Source: Trichomonas vaginalis G3
Lineage: Eukaryota; Parabasalia; Trichomonadida; Trichomonadidae
Direction: 5' to 3'
Length of the DNA: 64,000 nucleotides
Assembly: GCF_026262505.1 (NCBI RefSeq)
Contig: NC_067205.1
Span: 21,299,585 to 21,363,584, forward strand
Positions 33,727 to 40,649 of this stretch are shown in pieces (position 1 is the stretch's first letter; the number at the start of each line of letters is the position of its first letter). The translations under genes were made by a program, and so were the position numbers. The notes beneath the pieces were generated by a model. The model was not told the origin of the DNA, ran no database searches, and saw only the letters and a program-made list of their open reading frames with translations.

Positions 33727-35012
33727 AATAGAATTTGCATTTCAGGGTTAATAGTTGTTGTGAAGTTGTTGTTAAAGTTCATAGCATCTAATGTCAAGTT
33801 GTATGACCTCATATCCTCAACTGTAGAATATTCTTCTCTTGGATAATATTTGCCATCTATGTTTATATGATATTTAATACCAGGGTTGTAGAAACAAGAA
33901 TAGTCATTTATAGTTCGTCTGAACAGTACAAACATAGTATCTGCATGTTTCATTGCAGTTGTTAAAGCAATATCTGTTCTTGCACCTGCGGCTCCTGGAT
34001 TTTGGTTTCCAACTTCACCTGCAAAGTCTTTGACAGATATTTGGTGTATAGGGAACATAAGTGGAACTGCAATATATTTGGCAGCTAAAGCATTTGAAAT
34101 ATCTGGGTCCAACATATAGACTGCAAGTCTGCTTTCTATTCTCTTGCATTCAAACTTTTCGCATGTGAACTTAACTGGGTCCCAAGCAGTTCCAGCAGCA
34201 TTAAAATAATAGTTTACTTCATTGTTGAAGTTTGAGAAACCAAAGTCTAAGTCAACTTTGTCTTTGCAAAATTCGGCGAATGACGTTTGATTTGTTCCCT
34301 TTACGTCTGTAATAGTGAATGGGTCTTGTGTTGGTGCAATGACTAAGTTATTTTTGCTTGGAGTAAGTTCAATAGAAATTTTTCCTGCCCAGTTTGGTAA
34401 GTATCTTAAAAACCTGAAGATGAGGAAAGATGACAAAGGAACTCTAAGTTTCAGTTTTACTTTGGTTACTGCTGCTGCAGTTTGTCCAGAAAGGTTAACA
34501 TAAACTCCTGGAACGTTAGGGTCAAGTCTTCTTATTTTCTCAATAGTTGCATACTGGTCTGTTTGTTCTCTAGCTTGTGGTTGTACTGAGTTTCTCAAAG
34601 CGAACCATTCATAGTTTGCCCATGTTACTGTTTGAACTAAGTCAGAGTTAGAATATATCTTATATCCCATGAAAACTTCTGGAGCATATTGGTATCCGAC
34701 ATAGAAAATTCCATTGCAACCTTTCTTGTCAGACAACTTGGCAGAATGTTTTATTTCAATGTCTTGTTCCACGTATAAGAATGAGTTGTCAATAGAAATA
34801 ATATGAAACCTGTCGCAAGCAATATCTACTGTTGTTGAAGAACCTTCTCCAAACTCACCTACGTTTCCATAAGAAACAGCAGTTGTATATTCGTAAATTC
34901 CAGGAACTATTTCTGACCTTCTAATGGCATTGTCGCATTCGTTATACCATTCGGAAACATTTCCGTTCATGGCATCCAAAACTGTTGGCGTTATATTCTG
35001 AGCGGCGTACAT
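33714..35012 (-). CDS. Probable Polinton major capsid protein
   Basis: 432 residues, MYAAQNITPTVLDAMNG to MQILLCHM, apparently whole. It is the largest beta-rich frame of the element and lies in the capsid-side cluster. Length and the pattern of alternating strands with long polar loops suit a double jelly-roll major capsid protein of the Polinton/adeno-like group. The assignment rests on size, composition and gene order. I see no motif that proves it, and a structure comparison would be decisive. Confidence 0.55.
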   Translation of the reverse strand: MYAAQNITPTVLDAMNGNVSEWYNECDNAIRRSEIVPGIYEYTTAVSYGNVGEFGEGSSTTVDIACDRFHIISIDNSFLYVEQDIEIKHSAKLSDKKGCNGIFYVGYQYAPEVFMGYKIYSNSDLVQTVTWANYEWFALRNSVQPQAREQTDQYATIEKIRRLDPNVPGVYVNLSGQTAAAVTKVKLKLRVPLSSFLIFRFLRYLPNWAGKISIELTPSKNNLVIAPTQDPFTITDVKGTNQTSFAEFCKDKVDLDFGFSNFNNEVNYYFNAAGTAWDPVKFTCEKFECKRIESRLAVYMLDPDISNALAAKYIAVPLMFPIHQISVKDFAGEVGNQNPGAAGARTDIALTTAMKHADTMFVLFRRTINDYSCFYNPGIKYHINIDGKYYPREEYSTVEDMRSYNLTLDAMNFNNNFTTTINPEMQILLCHM

Positions 35013-35044
35013 TTCATATGGGTAAAAATATAGAATAGTTGGAT

Positions 35045-36121
35045 TTATATGTCATAATAGAACCCACTCGGACCAAGCTTTACTTTCTTCCTGACTGAGT
35101 TTTTAACTGAGTTTTTAACTCTTCTTTTTCCTTCATTGCCACTACTTTCACTAGATGAAGTTACTTCTTCACTACTTTCACTTTGTTCTACTCTTCTCTT
35201 CTTCTTTGGTGTCGCTTTTGGTAACTTGCCCTCTGCTTCAAGTTGTTGCATCTTTGCCTCATGTTCACCTAGTATGTTGTAAATTTCCCATGTCCTTTTT
35301 GCCTTTGGGCTCTGGTCGCCCATCTCAGGTAACCTATATCCTAGAAAGATTTTGTCATAGTTTGTATTTGAGTCTTCGCGTATTGTTTGCATGACTCTTT
35401 CCTGAGTTTCCGGTTCAAGCTCTTCAAACAGAGCTTGTCCATATAGAATAAGCTCGTTTCCAAATATATGTTTTTGTAGCCATTCTGGTTTTCTTTCCAT
35501 GTAACCAATAATATCTTTTGTGAATGGGAAAGCTTTTACCCAACGTTTCAGTCTTGCGTCATTTATTTCTGTAGTTGGTTTTATTTTGTCAAGGAACATG
35601 TTTTTCAATACTAACATTTCATTTGGTACTGTCCATTTGAGTTTTCTTAAATATTCATCCCTTCTCAGTTCATTGTCTGCAAAGTAAGTTTTTATGACAT
35701 TTTGCAAACTTTCGTTTGCAAGGTCATGTACAATAGGTTCTCTTCCTTCTCTCTCCCTAACTTTCTTTCTAAACTCTTCACCAAATATACCATCTCTATG
35801 GTTCTGTGTAGTTCTTTGAGATAAATGTTCTAGAACGTCAGGTGTTATATTTCCCTCAGCCATGTTCATTTCATACTGGTCCAAAATATCTGCATCTTTC
35901 ATATCTTTCAATGGCATTAAAGCCGCGCTGAAAATACCCGTTATATCTGGTTCACCATTCACTTCCATTGCGTCTACAACTTCTTGGAATTGTGGTTGTA
36001 AGTTTATGAACCACCTATCCGGATTAGCTTTATGACCCCATCTCATTGTAGTTCCATAGTCTGCAGAAACAAAAGTAGGTTTGTTTCCATATTGGCTAGG
36101 TTCTGAATGAACTTTAAACAA
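35045..36121 (-). CDS. Large Polinton protein with basic Ser-rich tail
   Basis: 358 residues, apparently whole. Residues 1-290 are mostly helical (MFKVHSEPSQYGN, then VREREGREPIVHDLANE and AKRTWEIYNILGEHEA). Residues about 300-345 are a Lys/Arg- and Ser/Glu-rich region with KKKRRVE, a likely nuclear localisation-type or nucleic-acid-binding tail. It sits just upstream of the probable capsid gene. No family recognised; a penton-associated or core role is possible. Confidence 0.55.
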   Translation of the reverse strand: MFKVHSEPSQYGNKPTFVSADYGTTMRWGHKANPDRWFINLQPQFQEVVDAMEVNGEPDITGIFSAALMPLKDMKDADILDQYEMNMAEGNITPDVLEHLSQRTTQNHRDGIFGEEFRKKVREREGREPIVHDLANESLQNVIKTYFADNELRRDEYLRKLKWTVPNEMLVLKNMFLDKIKPTTEINDARLKRWVKAFPFTKDIIGYMERKPEWLQKHIFGNELILYGQALFEELEPETQERVMQTIREDSNTNYDKIFLGYRLPEMGDQSPKAKRTWEIYNILGEHEAKMQQLEAEGKLPKATPKKKRRVEQSESSEEVTSSSESSGNEGKRRVKNSVKNSVRKKVKLGPSGFYYDI

Positions 36122-36150
36122 TGTTTCATTTCTATATGTTTTGTTGAAAT

Positions 36151-36930
36151 TTAACCTTTTTTTTCACCGAGTTCAGCCAAAGATTGAACGTTATATGGTC
36201 GTAAGTAAAAAGGATTATTGTATTTGCGTACATTTTCTTTCAGTACTTCCATTCTTTGCTGAATATTTTCATCTGATGTTGGAGTCTTTTGTATGTCGGT
36301 GAACATTTTTCGATATTCTTCTACTATGTCAGCCGAATTTTTCTTAGACTCTTGGAAAGATTCCATATTCACCTCATAGTCTTGTTGAGGGTCAAGATTT
36401 TTCGGCTGTTCCAAATCTTCATCTAGTTCTGTGAAGTTAGTTTCCAAAGGAGGGACTTGTTCGTTTCCTTCAGGCTCTTCTAGCTGTTGTTGCTGAACTA
36501 TTTCTTCCATGTCTGGTTGTATCTGAACTTCTTCCTGTTGAGTTTCTTGTACCTCATCTGCTGGCATTTCATATATTCCGAGACCGTTTTTAACAAGTTC
36601 CCTATCTAAGTCATCCGGACTCATAAACCTTTCTTCTTTCGTTCCGTCTCTATTTTTTACGCGTTTCATGAAGAGAGTTGAATTATCATTTAGCTCTGAC
36701 ACCAAATATCTCGGAGTAAATTCATTCATGTCATTTGGATGATATGCTATTAAATCATATCCCTTAGCGAGCTTGTATTTTCCAGGTTTGAGATTATATC
36801 CGATTTGATGCTGAACCATAAAGCTAAATAGGTTCGGGTCAGTATTTCCTTCCTTGAACTTTCTAATAGCTTCTTTATATCTGTCACTAAAGTCAAGAGT
36901 ATCTGGGTAACCATAATCTTCCTTAAGCAT
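36151..36930 (-). CDS. Acidic Polinton protein with open Pro/Gln-repeat lead
   Basis: 259 residues from the ATG MLKEDYGYPDTLDF. The first 120 residues look globular. Residues 125-200 are strongly acidic and Gln-rich (QEEVQIQPDMEEIVQQQQ), and the end is helical. The frame stays open upstream of this ATG into the proline/glutamine repeat at 36960-37200, so the real start may be further upstream and the protein longer. Unknown function; possibly a minor virion or scaffold protein. Confidence 0.5.
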   Translation of the reverse strand: MLKEDYGYPDTLDFSDRYKEAIRKFKEGNTDPNLFSFMVQHQIGYNLKPGKYKLAKGYDLIAYHPNDMNEFTPRYLVSELNDNSTLFMKRVKNRDGTKEERFMSPDDLDRELVKNGLGIYEMPADEVQETQQEEVQIQPDMEEIVQQQQLEEPEGNEQVPPLETNFTELDEDLEQPKNLDPQQDYEVNMESFQESKKNSADIVEEYRKMFTDIQKTPTSDENIQQRMEVLKENVRKYNNPFYLRPYNVQSLAELGEKKG

Positions 36931-36959
36931 TTTTACGAATTCTTGGTTTCCTTTTTCTC

Positions 36960-37200
36960 TACTTCTTTTATGTCCTTGCTCTGTTTGTGGTTGTTGTTGT
37001 GCAGGGTTTTGAACTGTTGGTTGTTGTGCTGGTTGTGGAGGTGGTTGTTGTGCTGGTTTTGGTTGTGGTGCTGGATTTTGAACTGTTGGTTGCTGTGCAG
37101 GGTTTTGAACTGTTGGTTGCTGTGCTGGATTTTGAACTGTTGGTTTTGGTTGTTGTTGTGGTGCTGGATTTTGAACTGTTGGTTGTTGTTGTGGTGCATG
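36960..37200 (-). repeat. Pro/Gln-encoding tandem repeats
   Basis: Read on the minus strand in frame with the gene starting MLKEDYGYP, the sequence encodes repeated PAQQPTVQNP units of about ten codons, at least five of them. The nucleotide motif is CAACCAACAGTTCAAAA. The repeat number is likely to vary between copies of the element. Confidence 0.75.
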
Positions 37201-37327
37201 CCTGTGTCTGTGTCCATGTGACGATGTAAATGTTTTAGGTAGTCCTGGTGCAGGTGCTTCTCTTGGAGGGTTGGTGGTATATAAGTTCCACCAGCTGGCA
37301 CATATGTTCCATCTGCAGCATAATGTT

Positions 37328-37477
37328 CTACCTGACTTTCGTTTTTAAGAAAGCATTTACTAGGTCTGTTTTGGTCTGTTGTAACTCTTTTTCTTGACTT
37401 TCCACAACAGTTGCTCTAACGGCGTCATAGGCACTTTGAACTGCCCGTCTCGTTGCTGCATCTGTTATTTTCGTCAT
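37328..37477 (-). CDS. Small Polinton frame of 49 residues
   Basis: Starts MTKITDAATRRAVQSAYDA and continues as a charged amphipathic helix (ESQEKELQQTKTDL). It lies between two leftward genes with spacing typical of the cluster. It may be a small coiled-coil protein or the start of a longer gene. Function unknown. Confidence 0.4.
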   Translation of the reverse strand: MTKITDAATRRAVQSAYDAVRATVVESQEKELQQTKTDLVNAFLKTKVR

Positions 37478-37494
37478 ATTTTGTGCTACTTCTC

Positions 37495-37887
37495 TTAACT
37501 TTTGTCGAAACCTTCAGACTTCAGTTTCTTTCCAGATGAGAAGTCGTTCACTAGTTTCACCTTACTATGAAGAGCTTCGAAGGCATTCTTAAAGTCAGCA
37601 TTCATTAAAGCTTCATTTGAACTGTCTTCATCCGCTTGCATTTTTGTCCTTATTGACCCTATAAGTTGGGCTGCTTTAGCGTTGGCTTGGGCATCTAACC
37701 AGTCATTATTAGCTTTTATAATATCTGCGCTTTTCATTGCCTTTTGCATGGCTGCGTCGTTATTTTTACTTTCTTGTGCTAAGTTTTCATACTGTACGGT
37801 TTGGTTTTGCAACTGTAAAAGTTTTTCTGCCTTTACATTTGCTTCAACTTCTTTTTTATACTCATCGCGATCCATATATGTCTTCAT
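37495..37887 (-). CDS. Helical Polinton protein
   Basis: 130 residues, MKTYMDRDEYKKEVEAN to KSEGFDKS. Almost entirely helical with Ala, Lys and Glu, probably coiled coil (VQYENLAQESKNNDAAMQK). It overlaps the end of the preceding basic protein gene by 26 bp. No recognised family. Confidence 0.55.
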   Translation of the reverse strand: MKTYMDRDEYKKEVEANVKAEKLLQLQNQTVQYENLAQESKNNDAAMQKAMKSADIIKANNDWLDAQANAKAAQLIGSIRTKMQADEDSSNEALMNADFKNAFEALHSKVKLVNDFSSGKKLKSEGFDKS

Positions 37888-38449
37888 GGCTTTTTTTTAT
37901 CTCTTCATCTTTCAGTACTTTATATTGAGTAGTATGGTTTTTCAAATTTATAACATCTTGTTCCATTTTTGCTACTTCTGCTGCTTTTTCTGACACTTTT
38001 TTCGCATATTCCTCTGTACTTAGTTCTTTCAGTTGTTCTTCTTTCTTCTTTTTCTCTACGTTTAACTCATTGAGTTTCTTTGTCTGTCTGTCATATTCTA
38101 GTTTCTTTTCTTTTTCACTTATTTGTTTCTGTATGTCTATGTTTGACTTTTTGACATCTGTTATTTGATTTTTGAGTGAACTCAAATTCATTTGACTTTG
38201 AGGGTTATAAGCTGTTCCGTCTGCAGCTCCACCATAGCCTGCCATTTTCGCTAAAAGTGCCGCTCTTAAACCCCCACTCTGTGCACCAATAACTCGGTTT
38301 AAAAGCATAGGGTTGCTTGACATTTGTTGCAGCATAGTGGGGTCATTCAGCATTTGTTGTTGCAACTGTTGTTGTGGTGTCAGTTTTACTATTGGATGTT
38401 TCAATGCTCTCTTCCTCTTACGTATATTCTTACGTAGCTTACGTGGCAT
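37862..38449 (-). CDS. Basic-headed coiled-coil Polinton protein (possible core protein)
   Basis: 195 residues. The N-terminus is very basic (MPRKLRKNIRKRKRALKHP), followed by a Gln/Met-rich stretch, a Gly-rich hinge (AKMAGYGGAADG, about residue 70), and a long coiled coil (residues about 95-180). The hinge contains MAGYG, which fits the (M/I/L)-x-G-x-G type of site cut by adenovirus-like proteases. Polintons are known to carry such proteases, so this may be a processed DNA-binding core protein. That role is inference. AAAAACCGCTTTT lies just upstream of its start. Confidence 0.55.
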   Translation of the reverse strand: MPRKLRKNIRKRKRALKHPIVKLTPQQQLQQQMLNDPTMLQQMSSNPMLLNRVIGAQSGGLRAALLAKMAGYGGAADGTAYNPQSQMNLSSLKNQITDVKKSNIDIQKQISEKEKKLEYDRQTKKLNELNVEKKKKEEQLKELSTEEYAKKVSEKAAEVAKMEQDVINLKNHTTQYKVLKDEEIKKSHEDIYGSR

Positions 38450-38843
38450 TTTAAGTGAAGTTAAAAAGCGGTTTTTGACAGATGTTTATATGACACTTTT
38501 TGTTCAGCACAAAAAACTACTCGGTCAAAGTGTTGTCAGTTTTATAAAATAACCGTCTTATCTCATTCTATAAGGGGGAAAAGGCTTCTCAAAGTATACT
38601 TCCTTGGAACGCCTGTAACTTTTCCTGTAGCGACGATAGACCCTTAATTGTCCGGACAAAGTTATACTATTTTGAGTGCTCTACAAAAAAGTCAACGGCG
38701 ACGACTCTCAAAAACCGTTATGTAAAAAGTTTTACCGTTGGACAAAATTTGAGATAAACCGTTTTTCCAACAGTAACTATTAAATAAAATAAAAAAATAG
38801 AGGGGGTCTCCGTTGACGAAAACGGTTTATCTCAAACTTTTCT
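38450..38843. promoter_or_regulatory. Divergent promoter region with inverted repeat
   Basis: About 390 bp separate two divergent starts. An 18-bp perfect inverted repeat, TTTGAGATAAACCGTTTT at 38748-38765 and its complement at 38819-38836, flanks a 53-base loop and ends eight bases before the ATG at 38844. Both arms contain AACCGTT. Further related copies are at 38463-38476 (AAAAACCGCTTTT) and 38698-38705. The spacing of 10-15 bases to each ATG fits a core promoter element. Confidence 0.55.
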
Positions 38844-39782
38844 ATGAGTGGTCCGAAAAAAACAGTTCATTTTTATCTAATGGAAGCCAACGCTGTTAAC
38901 CACAATTCAAACATTAACAATTCTCAACCGCTAACCAAAGCCAAAGCCCCACAACCTCCAAGAACTGGCACAGCGGTTAGAATAACCACCAAAAAGTCTA
39001 ACAGCGAATTAAGAGAAATTCTTCAACAAATTTGCTCTAAATATCTCAAAGACGCCGAAGAAAACACACAACCAGACGCTACATACAATACTCAGTTCTG
39101 TGAAGTTCTGAACAAAGCAATTACTAGTTCAATTGAACTTACTAAGACAATTCCAAGTCCAATTGAGCTTAGCGATGTCTTAGTTCAGTATTTTCCAACA
39201 TTTACTAAGCTTATAATGTTGAGAACTTTATACCAAGTTCGTCAAAATCTTCCTCATTACATCCAACGGTCATTCGACACGAGAATTGCCGAATTCCAAG
39301 TCTTTAGTTACGGATATGACGAAGATGAATACGTTGACGAGTTCGGAGACAACTGTACAAAATGGTTTGAATGTTATACGACAACACAATTTGAATTCGA
39401 CTTTCTCGAATTCAACGCAGCAACCATTCATATCATTGCTCTTTACCTTTCCGAACAACAACAAGACCTCGCAGATGGAGATGTTGTTACTGTCGTCATG
39501 AAAACTCCAGAACAATTCGGAAAAAAGAAGTCTCTAATTGCCAAATTCGTTCCAGGACATCAGCTTTTCCAACGCACAGAAGTCTTCTGTATTCCTGGAA
39601 CTAAGTTCTTTGTCAGGAGCGAACTCAAAGAAAGATATAATGTGTCATTCAATTACACATTATATAATGTTTTCGACCCAGAAGAAGGCTTCTTCCCAGA
39701 AGCAATGGAGGAGGAAGAAGAAGAGGAGGAAATACAAGACTCTATCCAAGAAGAGTCCTCCGAATTCACACCAGAAGACTAA
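38844..39782 (+). CDS. Large acidic-tailed protein at the right end of the element
   Basis: 312 residues, MSGPKKTVHFYLMEAN to EFTPED, apparently whole. Residues about 20-60 are Pro- and Lys-rich and probably flexible. Residues 60-290 look globular, with KSLIAKFVPGHQLF and EVFCIPGTKFFV strands. The tail has eight Glu in a row. No membrane segment. It is the rightmost gene that shares the upstream motif of the element, so I place it inside the element. It is not an integrase as far as I can see. Function unknown. Confidence 0.55.
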   Translation: MSGPKKTVHFYLMEANAVNHNSNINNSQPLTKAKAPQPPRTGTAVRITTKKSNSELREILQQICSKYLKDAEENTQPDATYNTQFCEVLNKAITSSIELTKTIPSPIELSDVLVQYFPTFTKLIMLRTLYQVRQNLPHYIQRSFDTRIAEFQVFSYGYDEDEYVDEFGDNCTKWFECYTTTQFEFDFLEFNAATIHIIALYLSEQQQDLADGDVVTVVMKTPEQFGKKKSLIAKFVPGHQLFQRTEVFCIPGTKFFVRSELKERYNVSFNYTLYNVFDPEEGFFPEAMEEEEEEEEIQDSIQEESSEFTPED

Positions 39783-40443
39783 CAATTTTCCGAATAAAAA
39801 CTTCATTTATACTAAACATCTTCGGGGCTAGAGGGCGCAACGCGCCTGGAAGCTCCACCTACCCGACCTTCATTTGGGTAGAATACTTATCGAAAATTAT
39901 ATTTATTATAATTTTGGTCGATAAAAATAAGCGGATTCAAAACTGGCAAAAACCCTTTCAGCAATTTGTGGACGATTCCGAACCCCCTCATTTTTGAAAT
40001 TTAATAAGAAAAATAGAATCTTTATTAAATATAGATTTTAAAAAACTTGGTTATAAATTACGAAATTTTCTCACTTGGGCTAAAAAGTGACAATTTGGTC
40101 GGAAGCCACCCTTAAATTTTTGAAAATTAACACCTTTCAAAATTCAAAACTCTTGAATTTTTCGTTTTATTATTAAGATAATGCAATCAACATTATTACA
40201 AGATTTGAAATTTTTTGATTGTTTTTCGCTTATCAAATCATCGAATCTACGAAAACCCCATATTTTTGCAATTTGGTGCATTACATTCGTTCACATTTTT
40301 GATTAATTCCCATGAGGATCCCCAAGCAGTGCATATCTCCTATCATATTTCAATTTCTTGATAACATTTGCTTCCTATTGTTTTCATTTCATTAGTAAGT
40401 CGATTTCATTAAGGTATTTTTAAAGGATTTATATACAGATAAC
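39783..40443. other. Spacer to the right of the Polinton
   Basis: About 660 bp with no gene. A short GC-rich patch, AGGGCGCAACGCGCCT near 39831, can form a small GGCGC/GCGCC hairpin and may be near the outer limit of the element. The rest is AT-rich with several A/T homopolymers. I could not match any segment here to the left flank. Confidence 0.45.
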
Positions 40444-40560
40444 ATGATTCTATTCATGATGATTTTAATATTTTTAATTTCATTAGTTCTAGCCATTAAT
40501 ACCAAAAACTATAAAAGTATTCAACAAGAAAAGTCGGTTAAACCAATAAACTATGAATAA
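40444..40560 (+). CDS. Possible 38-residue membrane peptide
   Basis: A short frame beginning MILFMMILIFLISLVLAI, a good membrane helix or signal anchor, followed by a polar tail NTKNYKSIQQEKSVKPINYE and a stop. It is on the plus strand, tail-to-tail with gene A. Such a short frame in AT-rich DNA may arise by chance, but a hydrophobic stretch of this length with a clean polar tail is worth recording. No family. Confidence 0.3.
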   Translation: MILFMMILIFLISLVLAINTKNYKSIQQEKSVKPINYE

Positions 40561-40649
40561 ATAAAATTTTTAAATTCCGCATATTTTTGTTAATAAAAAA
40601 TAACAAATAATAAGTAAAAATATATGAAAAGGATAATGAAAACTTGTGA

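Larger units (their letters stand above)
22540..39800. mobile_element. Polinton/Maverick element (fossil, partly broken)
   Basis: A block of about 17 kb contains the diagnostic Polinton mixture: family B DNA polymerase, packaging ATPase, probable capsid gene, superfamily 3 helicase and many small tightly packed genes. The polymerase end is at the left and most capsid-side genes run leftward from the right. The outer limits are set by the first and last likely genes, because no clear terminal inverted repeats or target duplications were found. Many frames look whole and I see roughly six breaks in recognisable genes, which suggests a fairly young copy. Some of the breaks could be base-calling errors. 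Confidence 0.85.
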
